Positions 27,836-36,980 of a stretch of DNA of 50,351 nucleotides are shown here, one piece after another (the first letter of the stretch is position 1; each line of letters begins with the position of its first letter). A program made the translations under genes and the position numbers. The DNA lies in assembly GCA_011042635.1 (NCBI GenBank), contig DQWH01000099.1, positions 1 to 50,351 on the forward strand. The letters run 5' to 3'. The stretch comes from Bacteroidota bacterium (lineage in GTDB: Bacteria; Bacteroidota; Bacteroidia; Bacteroidales; VadinHA17). The notes under the pieces were generated by a model, which saw only the letters and a program-made list of their open reading frames with translations, was not told where the DNA came from and made no database searches.

Positions 27836-27843
27836 TACTTTTG
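27836..27843 (+). promoter_or_regulatory. Candidate Bacteroidota -7 element (TACTTTTG, matches TAnnTTTG)
   Basis: Exact match to the Bacteroidetes sigma-ABfr -7 consensus ~25 bp upstream of the YceD-family ORF; no clear -33 TTTG. Confidence 0.45.
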
Positions 27844-27867
27844 CACGACATAAAAATTTGACCTCCT

Positions 27868-28404
27868 TTGCATTATTTGAATCGATATATTATTTCTTTT
27901 TCCGGGCTGAAGGAAGGACGGCACGAATTTGATTTTTGTGCTGACGACCGGTTTTTCGGGAACTTCGAAGGTTCCGAAATTAAGCGGGCGCATCTGAATG
28001 TTACGGTGACCCTGAACAGGAAACCAAATTTCCTGGAACTCTTTTTTCATTTGAAAGGTACCGTACAAATACCTTGTGACCGGTGCCTGGACGATATAGA
28101 ATGGCCGATGGACCATACCCGTGAAATCCTGGTGAAATTTTCCGATCAGGAGGTTGAGGAAGAAGAATCTATAGTTTTTCTTCTGCGCGGGGAAACGGAA
28201 ATAAATGTGGCACAGCACATTTATGAGTTTGCCCATCTGGCTCTTCCGTTAAAACGTGTTCACCAGAACGACGAAAACGGGAAAAGCTTATGTAATCATG
28301 ACATGCTTCGTAAACTTGCATCTCTTACTCCTTCTTCAGAGAACCATCCCACAGAAAATCAGTGGGCTGGACTGAAGGAGTGGATGAAGAAAAATTATTC
28401 ATAA
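27868..28404 (+). CDS. DUF177 (YceD) family protein
   Basis: IPCDRCLDDIEWPM Cys pair; immediately precedes rpmF as in most bacteria; apparent TTG start. Confidence 0.85.
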   Translation: MHYLNRYIISFSGLKEGRHEFDFCADDRFFGNFEGSEIKRAHLNVTVTLNRKPNFLELFFHLKGTVQIPCDRCLDDIEWPMDHTREILVKFSDQEVEEEESIVFLLRGETEINVAQHIYEFAHLALPLKRVHQNDENGKSLCNHDMLRKLASLTPSSENHPTENQWAGLKEWMKKNYS

Positions 28405-28423
28405 CCGGAAAATATTCAGTATT

Positions 28424-28609
28424 ATGGCACATCCGAAACGTAAAACTTCAAAACAGCGGAAACACAAAAGAAGAACGCACTACAAAGCCAGCGCACCTGC
28501 CATTACTACCTGTCAGAACTGCGGTGCCAGCGTGCAGCATCATCGTGTGTGTCCGGAATGCGGATTCTATAAAGGGAAACCCGCCATTGAAAAAGAAGTG
28601 GCAGTATAA
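28424..28609 (+). CDS. rpmF: 50S ribosomal protein L32
   Basis: MAHPKRKTSKQRKHKRRTHYKASAPAITTCQNCGASVQHHRVCPECGFYKGKPAI. Confidence 0.97.
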   Translation: MAHPKRKTSKQRKHKRRTHYKASAPAITTCQNCGASVQHHRVCPECGFYKGKPAIEKEVAV

Positions 28610-28642
28610 TAGAATTTATTCTCCGGGTCAACCACCCTGCCG

Positions 28643-29590
28643 ATGAAAATTGGAATAGACATTATGGGAGGAGATTATGCTCCCGGAGCCACGCTTTCGG
28701 GCACTATGCTGGTTTTGTCGGAGATGCCCGCGCATATCGATTTTGTATTGATCGGTGATCGCTCCCTTATTGAGGATTATCTGACGGAGAACCGGGTTTC
28801 CCGCGACAGGATACATATCGTACATGCCTCTGAAGTGGTAGAAATGGGCGACCATCCGGCGAAGGCATTGAACCAGAAGCCCGATTCGAGTATGGCCGTG
28901 GGATTACGTATGTTGCGGAAGGGCGAAATAGACGGATTTTGCAGTGCCGGCAATACCGGTGCCGTTCTGGTAGGTGCCAGCCTCGCCATCAAGTCCATCC
29001 CGGGCCTGATCAGACCGGCTATCGGGACCATACTTCCTTCCCTGGACGGACCGGGGAATGTTATCCTTGACATAGGTATCAATCCCGATTGCCGCCCAGA
29101 CGTTTTGTATCAGTACGGAATTATAGGTTCTCTTTATGCAAAATATGTGACCGGCATTGAAAACCCCAGGGTTGGGCTTTTGAATATTGGTTCCGAAGAA
29201 ACCAAAGGGAATCTGGTTTCCCGTTCTGCTTATGAATTGATGAACGGAAGCACGGATTTTCTTTTTGTGGGAAACGTGGAAGGAAACGACTTGTTTTCCA
29301 ATAGAAAAATGGATGTGGTAGTCTGCGAGGGATTTGTCGGGAACATTGTGCTCAAAGAGGCTGAAACCCTGTACACTATTGTCCGTAGGCGAAACATTCA
29401 GGATCCGTTTCTGGAAAAATTCAATTATGAAAATTATGGCGGCACCCCGATCCTGGGGATCAATGCCCCGGTGGTAATCGGTCATGGTATGTCGAATCCT
29501 GTTGCCATTAAAAATATGCTTAAACATACCATGGAAGTGGTGGAAGCCGGTTTGTGTGAAAAGATCAAAGAAGCGTTTAACAATGGGTAA
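28643..29590 (+). CDS. plsX: Phosphate acyltransferase PlsX
   Basis: MKIGIDIMGGDYAPGATLSGTMLVL..., VSAGNTGAV-like CSAGNTGAVLVGAS; follows rpmF. Confidence 0.96.
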   Translation: MKIGIDIMGGDYAPGATLSGTMLVLSEMPAHIDFVLIGDRSLIEDYLTENRVSRDRIHIVHASEVVEMGDHPAKALNQKPDSSMAVGLRMLRKGEIDGFCSAGNTGAVLVGASLAIKSIPGLIRPAIGTILPSLDGPGNVILDIGINPDCRPDVLYQYGIIGSLYAKYVTGIENPRVGLLNIGSEETKGNLVSRSAYELMNGSTDFLFVGNVEGNDLFSNRKMDVVVCEGFVGNIVLKEAETLYTIVRRRNIQDPFLEKFNYENYGGTPILGINAPVVIGHGMSNPVAIKNMLKHTMEVVEAGLCEKIKEAFNNG

Positions 29591-30581
29591 AATCAAAGCT
29601 GCAATCACAGGCGTACAGGGCTGGGTACCCGATTATCGCCTGACCAATGATGAACTCAGCCGAATGGTGGATACTTCCGATGAGTGGATCATGCAACGTG
29701 TCGGGATCAGCGAAAGAAGGATCCTGAAAAAAAAGGGGAAGGCCACATCGGATATGGCTGCTGCTGCCGTGAAAGGTTTGCTGAAAAAAACAGGCACCCC
29801 GGCAGAAGATATTGAGCTATTGATCGTGGCAACCATTAGCCCAGACATGTTTTTCCCCAGTACCTCCAACCTGGTATGCCACAAAGCCGGTTTGAAAAAC
29901 GCTTGGGGTTACGACCTGGCTGCCGCCTGTTCGGGTTTTTTGTTTGCACTGGAAACCGGCCGGAACTTTATTGAAACGGGACGGTATAATAAAGTAATTG
30001 TTGTGGGAGCCGATAAAATGTCATCCATCACCGATTATACAGACCGGACCACCTGTCCCCTTTTCGGGGATGCGGCCGCTGCGGTGTTGCTTGAACCTGT
30101 CGGAGAGGATGTCGGCATAATGGATTCTATGCTCCACGTTGACGGAAGCGGATACAAATATCTGTATCAGGCTGCCGGTGGTTCCCTGAATCCGGCTACC
30201 CATGAAACCGTGGATGCCAAAATGCATTACATTTACCAGGAAGGGCAGCAGGTTTTTAAATTTGCCGTATCGAAGATGGCCGATGTTTCCGTTGAGATGA
30301 TGAAAAAACACGGGATCCAACCCGATGAACTGGCCTGGCTTGTACCCCATCAGGCCAATATGCGGATAATTGAAGCCACGGCCAGAAGAATGGGAATCCG
30401 CCGGGAACAGGTCATGATTAATATCCAGAAATACGGAAACACCACCGCTGCAACCATACCCCTGTGCCTCTGGGAATGGGAGGATCAACTGAAAAAGGGA
30501 GACAAAATCATCCTGGCCGCTTTCGGAGGAGGGTTCACCTGGGGATCGATATACGTGAAATGGGCTTATGATCCGGAATAG
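29583..30581 (+). CDS. fabH: Beta-ketoacyl-ACP synthase III
   Basis: YDLAAACSGFLFALETG (catalytic Cys), VPHQANMRIIEAT (His), GNTTAATIPLCLWE (Asn); start ATG overlaps the plsX stop (ATGGGTAA). Confidence 0.96.
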   Translation: MGKIKAAITGVQGWVPDYRLTNDELSRMVDTSDEWIMQRVGISERRILKKKGKATSDMAAAAVKGLLKKTGTPAEDIELLIVATISPDMFFPSTSNLVCHKAGLKNAWGYDLAAACSGFLFALETGRNFIETGRYNKVIVVGADKMSSITDYTDRTTCPLFGDAAAAVLLEPVGEDVGIMDSMLHVDGSGYKYLYQAAGGSLNPATHETVDAKMHYIYQEGQQVFKFAVSKMADVSVEMMKKHGIQPDELAWLVPHQANMRIIEATARRMGIRREQVMINIQKYGNTTAATIPLCLWEWEDQLKKGDKIILAAFGGGFTWGSIYVKWAYDPE

Positions 30582-30624
30582 GAGAATGCCACGAACCCTT
30601 TTCCCTGAACGGTGAACGGTTCGA

Positions 30625-30658
30625 TCACTTTATTTACTGTTTGAACACAATAAAGTGA
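30625..30658. repeat. Hairpin TCACTTTATT ... AATAAAGTGA between fabH and the bactofilin gene
   Basis: Perfect 10-bp inverted repeat with a 14-nt loop that itself contains TGTT-TG-AACA; no T tract. Confidence 0.6.
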
Positions 30659-30682
30659 AGATAATCCGGTTTCAAAAGCATA

Positions 30683-30714
30683 TTGGGAGGTAATCGGGCA
30701 TTTTTTTATATTTG
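30683..30714 (+). promoter_or_regulatory. Candidate Bacteroidota promoter (TTG-N21-TATATTTG) for the bactofilin/ATP synthase operon
   Basis: -33-like TTG at 30683-30685 and exact TAnnTTTG at 30707-30714. Confidence 0.55.
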
Positions 30715-30769
30715 CTGGCAGATTTTTATGCAAGCTGTTTTAAATAAACCGGACGAAAACTGAAGGGCT

Positions 30770-31195
30770 ATGGCAAAAAACAACAACGAGGTGGAAACCA
30801 AAACCATCAACCTCATCGGAGCAGGAACGGAAATTACCGGCGATATCAGTTCAAGCGGGGATATTCGGATTGACGGAACCCTGGTTGGGAATCTGACCAC
30901 CAAAGGGAAAGTAGTGGTAGGTGAAACAGGCCGAGTAAAGGGCGAGGTGAATTGCAAAAACTCGGATGTTTCCGGTGAAATCGAAGGGAAAATAGTGGTT
31001 TCCGAACTTCTGAGTCTGAAGATCAGTGCCAGGGTGAACGGCGATATCCAGACGAGTAAACTGGCTATTGAACCGGGATCCAAGTTTACAGGAAATTGTA
31101 ATATGATGGATTCCGAATCCACCAAATATGGAACCAAATCAGAGCCGGCCGGAAAATTCGCCGGAAAACCGGCAGAAGCAGAAAAAAGCGCTTGA
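30770..31195 (+). CDS. Bactofilin (polymer-forming cytoskeletal protein)
   Basis: NLIGAGTEITGDISSSGDIRIDGTLVGNLTTKGKVVVGETGRVKGEVNCKNSDVSGEIEGKIVVSELLSLKISARVNGDIQTSKLAIEPGSKFTG beta-helical repeats. Confidence 0.94.
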   Translation: MAKNNNEVETKTINLIGAGTEITGDISSSGDIRIDGTLVGNLTTKGKVVVGETGRVKGEVNCKNSDVSGEIEGKIVVSELLSLKISARVNGDIQTSKLAIEPGSKFTGNCNMMDSESTKYGTKSEPAGKFAGKPAEAEKSA

Positions 31196-31382
31196 TACGT
31201 TTGCCAGGTATTCTTCCCTGGCTTTTCAGATGATATTTATCATTTTACTGGGTGTATTCGGGGGAATGCAACTGGATAAATGGCTACAGTGTGAATTCCC
31301 CGTTTTCACTTTCATATTGACTATCCTGGCCGTAGCTTTTTCCATTTATTATGCCATCCGTGATCTGATCAGGTTCAAATAA
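31128..31382 (+). CDS. AtpZ/AtpI-family protein
   Basis: Two-TM protein ARYSSLAFQMIFIILLGVFGGMQLDKWL...FSIYYAIRDLIRFK; upstream of atpB; N-terminus overlaps the bactofilin CDS by 68 bp. Confidence 0.85.
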   Translation: MEPNQSRPENSPENRQKQKKALDTFARYSSLAFQMIFIILLGVFGGMQLDKWLQCEFPVFTFILTILAVAFSIYYAIRDLIRFK

Positions 31383-31387
31383 CCGCT

Positions 31388-31780
31388 ATGCCTTTTTCGC
31401 TGAAATCCTATCTGATGTATTTGCTGGGCATGACCTTTTTTGTGCTTGCAGCCGGATTACTGCTCACGGAAAAAATATTTCCTGTCATCCATCTTCCGGA
31501 ACTGATCCCGATGGTTTTTTTCTTTGCCCTGGCAACTCTCCTTTTTCATCTGTATCTGTTACGGGTCATACGCCACAACCTGCAGCGGTTTACCCTTCGT
31601 TTTATGGTGGCTACCGGTGTGAAAATGCTGTTTTACATGATCATGGCCGGCCTGTACCTTCTGTTGGAGCCTCATCGGGCCATTCCTTTCCTGATTGCTT
31701 TTTTCCTCCTGTATCTGCTTTTCACCGTTTTTGAAATAAGCATCCTGGTACGTTCTATGCGGAATAATAAAGGGAAATAA
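31388..31780 (+). CDS. Small four-TM membrane protein, possible ATP synthase subunit I equivalent
   Basis: Hydrophobic 130-aa ORF between atpZ-like and atpB. Confidence 0.75.
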   Translation: MPFSLKSYLMYLLGMTFFVLAAGLLLTEKIFPVIHLPELIPMVFFFALATLLFHLYLLRVIRHNLQRFTLRFMVATGVKMLFYMIMAGLYLLLEPHRAIPFLIAFFLLYLLFTVFEISILVRSMRNNKGK

Positions 31781-31813
31781 TTGCTGTTTGCTGTTATATT
31801 GCAAGGGTTTTTT

Positions 31814-31821
31814 TATTTTTG
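31814..31821 (+). promoter_or_regulatory. Candidate -7 element TATTTTTG just upstream of atpB
   Basis: Exact TAnnTTTG match 20 bp upstream of the atpB ATG at 31842. Confidence 0.35.
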
Positions 31822-31841
31822 TTCGTTGCAATATCTTCAGA

Positions 31842-32927
31842 ATGATCAAACGCAGGGTAGTTCCGTGGATAGGGTTTCTGGCAATCTTTCTGCTGTTGCC
31901 GCTGGAAGGGTTGGCTCTTTCTGAAAATGAAACCCACGAATTGCCTGAAGAAGAAGATTTTCAACCCGGAGAATTTATCATGAAACATATAGGAGATGCT
32001 TATGAATGGCATATCCTTACCTATAAAGATTTTCACCTCTCCGTTCCCCTTCCTGTTGTACTTTACAGCAAATATTCGGGCTTCCATGTGTTTATGTCCT
32101 CCCGCTTTAACCACGGCCACGATTCCTATAAAGGCTTCCTGATTTCACATGAAGAACCCCATGAAGGGAAATTAGTGGAAGTACTCAATGACGGAACGGT
32201 TGTAAAACCCCTGGACCTGTCCATCACCAAAAATGTACTGGCTGTTTTTATCAGTGTGATTCTCTTGCTGTGGTTGTTCATTGCCGTGGCCAGGAAATAT
32301 GAAAGAACCCGGGGAAAGGCTCCGGCCGGATTTCAGAATATGATCGAGACGGTGATCCTGTTTATTCGTGACGATGTTGCCCGTCCGTCGATTGGCGAAC
32401 GACATTACGAAAGGTTCATGCCTTATCTGCTGACTCTGTTCTTCTTCATTCTGGCCAATAACCTGATGGGGCTGATTCCCATTTTCCCTTTCGGGGCCAA
32501 TGTGACCGGCAATATTGCCGTGACAGGTATTCTGGCCTTTTTCACCCTGATGTTTACCATCTTCAGCGGGAACCGTTACTACTGGAAGGAAATATTCAAT
32601 GCCCCCGGGGTTCCGTGGTGGCTGAAAATACCCATCCCCATGATGCCGGTGATCGAAATTCTGGGAATGCTGACCAAGCCACTGGTCCTGATGGTCCGTT
32701 TGTTTGCCAACATCACGGCAGGGCACATTATTGCCCTGGGATTCTTCTCTCTCATTTTTATTTTCGGTAATATGAACCCGTCGATGGGATGGGCTGTTTC
32801 ACCGCTTACGGTTGTTTTTACCATTTTTATGGGAGCACTTGAAATACTGGTGGCCTTTATCCAGGCCTATGTGTTTACTCTGCTGTCTGCCCTGTATTTC
32901 GGGATGGCTACGGCAGAACATCATTGA
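31842..32927 (+). CDS. atpB: F0F1 ATP synthase subunit A
   Basis: LMVRLFANITAGHIIALGFFSLIF and FIQAYVFTLLSALYFGMATAEHH; N-terminal signal-like segment plus His-rich region. Confidence 0.96.
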   Translation: MIKRRVVPWIGFLAIFLLLPLEGLALSENETHELPEEEDFQPGEFIMKHIGDAYEWHILTYKDFHLSVPLPVVLYSKYSGFHVFMSSRFNHGHDSYKGFLISHEEPHEGKLVEVLNDGTVVKPLDLSITKNVLAVFISVILLLWLFIAVARKYERTRGKAPAGFQNMIETVILFIRDDVARPSIGERHYERFMPYLLTLFFFILANNLMGLIPIFPFGANVTGNIAVTGILAFFTLMFTIFSGNRYYWKEIFNAPGVPWWLKIPIPMMPVIEILGMLTKPLVLMVRLFANITAGHIIALGFFSLIFIFGNMNPSMGWAVSPLTVVFTIFMGALEILVAFIQAYVFTLLSALYFGMATAEHH

Positions 32928-32964
32928 TCATGCATTGTTAACTAACCTTATAATACAAAACATT

Positions 32965-33219
32965 ATGCTGTCATTTATACTTTTACAAGCCGCCGGAGCC
33001 GCCCTGGCAAAAATGGGTGCTGCTTTCGGTGCCGGTATCAGTGCTTTCGCCGCCGGACTCGGCATCGGCCGGATCGGTGCATCGGCTATGGAAGCGATTG
33101 CCCGCCAGCCGGAAGCGGCCGGAGACATCCGTTCCAGTATGATCGTGGTGGCTGCACTGATTGAAGGAGTGGCCTTTTTTGCCGTGGTAGTTTGCCTGCT
33201 GATCCTTTTCATCAAGTAA
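32965..33219 (+). CDS. atpE: F0F1 ATP synthase subunit C
   Basis: MLSFILLQAAGAALAKMGAAFGAGISAFAAGLGIGRIGASAMEAIARQPEAAGDIRSSMIVVAALIEGVAFFAVVVCLLILFIK. Confidence 0.97.
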   Translation: MLSFILLQAAGAALAKMGAAFGAGISAFAAGLGIGRIGASAMEAIARQPEAAGDIRSSMIVVAALIEGVAFFAVVVCLLILFIK

Positions 33220-33310
33220 GCCGGGCAGTGTATGGATTGACCGTGCCATAAACCAGAAGGGCTGAGGGTGTGGTGCAATTCTTTATTTGAATCAGGAAAA
33301 CAGAAATCAT

Positions 33311-33805
33311 ATGGAACTGATTAATCCGGGTACCGGCTTGGTTTTCTGGATGCTCGTCTCTTTCGGGATACTGCTGTTATTACTGGGCAAATTTGCCTGG
33401 AAGCCCATACTCCGGGCTTTGAAGGAAAGGGAGGATACCATTAATGAAGCCCTGGAAAATGCTGAAAGAACCAGAGAAGAAATGGCCCGCATCCGGGCCG
33501 ATCAGGAAGAGATCATCCGCCATACGAAACTGGAACGGGAAGGCATCCTGAGGGAAGCCAGGGAAATCAAAAACCAGATCCTGATGGAAGCGCGGGACAA
33601 AGCAGGGGAAGAAGCTGAAAAGTTGATGAAAGAAGCCCGGCTTACTATTGAAAATCAAAAAAATAGGGTGCTGCAGGATATTGAGGAACAGATCACACGT
33701 CTTTCGGTTGAAATTGCCGAGAAAGTGTTGCGTCAAAATCTGGAAAACAAAGAAAAACAGAAAGAGCTGATCCGTTCGCTTATCAAAGATGTGAAGATGA
33801 ATTAA
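33311..33805 (+). CDS. atpF: F0F1 ATP synthase subunit B
   Basis: One N-terminal TM and long charged coiled coil; between atpE and atpH. Confidence 0.95.
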   Translation: MELINPGTGLVFWMLVSFGILLLLLGKFAWKPILRALKEREDTINEALENAERTREEMARIRADQEEIIRHTKLEREGILREAREIKNQILMEARDKAGEEAEKLMKEARLTIENQKNRVLQDIEEQITRLSVEIAEKVLRQNLENKEKQKELIRSLIKDVKMN

Positions 33806-33821
33806 CGGATCCCTGCCTGGA

Positions 33822-34373
33822 ATGAATGAAAGCAAAATATCGGTTAGGTATGCACGGGCATTGTTCGAACTGTGTGTGGAAAAAGATGTCCTGGATGAAG
33901 TATATCGGGATGTCAAACTGATCACCCGGGTACTGAGTGAGAACCCCGACCTGGTACAGGCGTTAGAAAGCAGGGTAATTCCCCTTTCCAGAAAGGAGAA
34001 AATCGTGACGGAGATATTCGGTGACAGAACGAATCAGGCGACCATGCAACTGATGCGCCTGATCATCAAAAACAACCGGGAATCTTATATTTCCATGATT
34101 ATGCGGCAGTTTAAGGACCTGGTCAAAAAGGAAAGGGGTATTACCGAGGTCATGCTCACCACAGCACAACCTATCTCTCCTGATCTGATTGAAGAATTGA
34201 AACAGCTTATTGCGGGGAAAATCGCCGGTACATTCGAAATGAAAACACTCATTAAACCTGAGATCATCGGTGGTTTTGTTCTGCGTGTGGATGATCTGCA
34301 GCTCGACGCCAGCGTCCGCAAGGAACTTGACCGGATCAGGAAGTCCCTTATCTGGGGATTTGCCAGAATATAA
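33822..34373 (+). CDS. atpH: F0F1 ATP synthase subunit delta
   Basis: VRYARALFELCVEKDVLDEVYRDV...KPEIIGGFVLRVDDLQLDASVRKELDRIRKSL. Confidence 0.95.
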   Translation: MNESKISVRYARALFELCVEKDVLDEVYRDVKLITRVLSENPDLVQALESRVIPLSRKEKIVTEIFGDRTNQATMQLMRLIIKNNRESYISMIMRQFKDLVKKERGITEVMLTTAQPISPDLIEELKQLIAGKIAGTFEMKTLIKPEIIGGFVLRVDDLQLDASVRKELDRIRKSLIWGFARI

Positions 34374-34406
34374 CGAATTGGGGAAACATATAGCAACTAA
34401 CAATCC

Positions 34407-35987
34407 ATGACTGAAATCAAACCCTCGGAAGTATCCAGAATCCTGAAAAAACAACTGGAAGGGGTCAGAACCCGGCTGGAACTGGAGGAAGTGGGAACCG
34501 TTCTTCAGGTGGGAGACGGGATCGCCCGTATCTATGGTCTGGCCAATGTACAGGCCAATGAGCTGGTCGAATTTGAAAACGGGATATACGGTATTGTTCT
34601 GAACCTGGAAGAAGATAATGTGGGAGCCGTTTTGCTGGGTCCTTCTGAAGAGATCAGGGAAGGAGATACCGTAAGAAGAACGGGCAGGATCGCTTCCATC
34701 CGGGTGGGAGAGGGTCTCCTGGGACGGGTAATCAATACCCTGGGAGAGCCCATCGACGGGAAGGGCTCTGTGAAGGGGGAAACGTTTGAAATGCCCATAG
34801 AAAGAAAGGCGCCCGGTGTTATTTTCAGGCAACCGGTGAAGCAGCCTGTACAAACAGGGATCAAGGCTATTGATGCCATGATCCCCATCGGAAGGGGGCA
34901 GCGGGAACTGATCATTGGCGACAGACAGACCGGGAAGACGGCCATTGCTATCGATACCATCATCAATCAGCGCGAACTTTACCGGAAAGGGACGCCCATC
35001 TACTGCATTTATGTAGCAATAGGCCAGAAAGGTTCTACCGTGGCCAATATTGCCAAAACCCTGGAGGAACACGGGGCACTGGAATATACGGTGATTGTAT
35101 CTGCCAATGCTTCCGATCCCGCAGCTTCCCAGTTCTATGCCCCGTTTGCCGGTTGTGCTATTGGAGAATATTTCCGGGATACCGGACGTGACGCCCTGAT
35201 TATTTATGACGACCTTTCCAAACAGGCGGTAGCCTACCGGGAAGTCTCCCTGCTGCTGCGCCGTCCCCCCGGAAGAGAAGCTTATCCCGGTGATATATTC
35301 TACTTGCATTCCCGCCTGCTCGAAAGGGCTGCCAAAATCATCGAATCGGACAAAATTGCCGCCCAGATGAATGATCTGCCTACATCCATTCAGAAGCTGG
35401 TCAAGGGCGGAGGATCACTTACCGCACTTCCCATTGTTGAAACTCAGGCCGGGGATGTATCGGCTTATATTCCCACCAATGTGATCTCTATTACCGACGG
35501 ACAGATTTTTTTGGAATCGGCGCTGTTCAATGCCGGAGTGAGGCCTGCCATCAATGTGGGAATATCGGTTTCCCGCGTGGGAGGGAATGCCCAGATACCG
35601 GCCATGAAAAAAGTGGCCGGCACCCTGAAAATTGACCAGGCCCAGTACCGCGAACTGGAAGCTTTTGCCAAATTCGGATCCGATCTGGATGCGGCTACAC
35701 TGGCCGTTCTTGATAAAGGAGCTAAAAATGTGGAACTACTGAAACAGCCCCAGTATTCGCCCTTACCGGTGGAACAGCAAATAGCCGTGATTTTCTGCGG
35801 CACCCACGGTCTGTTGAAATCGGTGCCCGTTGAACGGGTGAGAGAATTTGAAAAAACCTATCTGGAACTGTTGACCGCCCGGCACAAGGAATTGCTGCAA
35901 CGCCTCCGGAAAGGGGAAATTGACGATGAGATAATGGAAACACTGGAAAATGTGGCGGAAGGAGTTGCATTCGGATTGAAGGATTAA
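34407..35987 (+). CDS. atpA: F0F1 ATP synthase subunit alpha
   Basis: [19 protein letters not shown]-loop; [40 protein letters not shown]. Confidence 0.98.
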   Translation: MTEIKPSEVSRILKKQLEGVRTRLELEEVGTVLQVGDGIARIYGLANVQANELVEFENGIYGIVLNLEEDNVGAVLLGPSEEIREGDTVRRTGRIASIRVGEGLLGRVINTLGEPIDGKGSVKGETFEMPIERKAPGVIFRQPVKQPVQTGIKAIDAMIPIGRGQRELIIGDRQTGKTAIAIDTIINQRELYRKGTPIYCIYVAIGQKGSTVANIAKTLEEHGALEYTVIVSANASDPAASQFYAPFAGCAIGEYFRDTGRDALIIYDDLSKQAVAYREVSLLLRRPPGREAYPGDIFYLHSRLLERAAKIIESDKIAAQMNDLPTSIQKLVKGGGSLTALPIVETQAGDVSAYIPTNVISITDGQIFLESALFNAGVRPAINVGISVSRVGGNAQIPAMKKVAGTLKIDQAQYRELEAFAKFGSDLDAATLAVLDKGAKNVELLKQPQYSPLPVEQQIAVIFCGTHGLLKSVPVERVREFEKTYLELLTARHKELLQRLRKGEIDDEIMETLENVAEGVAFGLKD

Positions 35988-36011
35988 TGCCTGCCTGCTA
36001 AGAGAAATGCT

Positions 36012-36887
36012 ATGCTGAGTCTGAAGGAAATACGTAACAGGATCAAGTCGGTCTCCTCTACCCGGCAGATCACCTCTGCCATGAAAATGGTGGCTGCGGC
36101 AAAACTGAGAAAAGCCCAGGATGCCATTCTGGGGTTGCGCCCCTATGCCTCAGGCCTGCAGAATATTCTGTTGAATGTGACAGTTGATGCGGAAAATTCC
36201 GGAAATAAAGTCTTTACGGAAATCAGAGAGCCGGAAAATATTCTTATCGTTCTGATTACTGCTAACCGGGGTCTGTGTGGGGCTTTCAATGCCAATGTCA
36301 TCAAGCATGTCAGGATGCTGACGGAGGAAGAATATGCTGCACAGCTCGGGAATAAACGGGTTCATTTTATCTGCATCGGTAAAAAAGGGTATGATTTTCT
36401 GCGGTCGAGACAATATCCGGTGCTGGTGCATGATCAGGAACTGGGGGAAAAACCACGATTTGAAGAAGTGGCGAAACTGGCTGACGAACTCAAGGTCTGG
36501 TTCGTAGAAAAAAAATATGACCGGATTTATCTGGTATATAACCAGTTCAAAAATGCCGCGGTACAGATGCCGGTAGCTGAAATGTTCCTTCCACTCCGCC
36601 TGGAAAAGAAACCCTCCGGCTGGCAAGGTCCGGTAAATTACATAATGGAACCCTCAAAGGAGGACCTGCTGGAAGAACTGATTCCCCGAAGCCTCCGGAT
36701 GCATCTTTTCAAAGCACTTACCGATTCCTATGCTGCAGAACAGGGAGCGCGGATGACCGCCATGCATCAGGCCACAGATAATGCCACGGAATTGCTCAGA
36801 GAGCTTCAGCTTAACTATAATAAAGCTCGTCAGGCTGCCATTACCAAAGAACTGAGCGAGATTGTCGGGGGAGTCAATGCGCTGTGA
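36012..36887 (+). CDS. atpG: F0F1 ATP synthase subunit gamma
   Basis: MLSLKEIRNRIKSVSSTRQITSAMKMVAAAKLRKAQ; RGLCGAFNANV; C-terminal NKARQAAITKELSEIVGGVNAL. Confidence 0.97.
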   Translation: MLSLKEIRNRIKSVSSTRQITSAMKMVAAAKLRKAQDAILGLRPYASGLQNILLNVTVDAENSGNKVFTEIREPENILIVLITANRGLCGAFNANVIKHVRMLTEEEYAAQLGNKRVHFICIGKKGYDFLRSRQYPVLVHDQELGEKPRFEEVAKLADELKVWFVEKKYDRIYLVYNQFKNAAVQMPVAEMFLPLRLEKKPSGWQGPVNYIMEPSKEDLLEELIPRSLRMHLFKALTDSYAAEQGARMTAMHQATDNATELLRELQLNYNKARQAAITKELSEIVGGVNAL

Positions 36888-36964
36888 TGACCAGAAAAGA
36901 AGTGGGTTCTATTGTTTCCGGAATGAAAAAGATAACAGGACGCATTCATGCTGTCATGAAATAA
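36887..36964 (+). CDS. Candidate 25-aa small ORF overlapping the atpG stop (TGATG)
   Basis: MTRKEVGSIVSGMKKITGRIHAVMK*; start-stop overlap with atpG; below the supplied ORF-track length threshold. Coding status unproven. Confidence 0.3.
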   Translation: MTRKEVGSIVSGMKKITGRIHAVMK

Positions 36965-36980
36965 TCAGATCAACCCGTTG

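Noticed and set aside
32965-33219. Possible Na+-coupled c-ring
   Set aside because: Helix 2 reads ALIEGVAFF (E followed by G), lacking the Q...ES Na+-binding signature; proton coupling is more likely.
33963-35309. 448-aa minus-strand ORF
   Set aside because: Entirely antisense to atpH/atpA, no recognisable motifs; a by-product of codon bias in a conserved gene.
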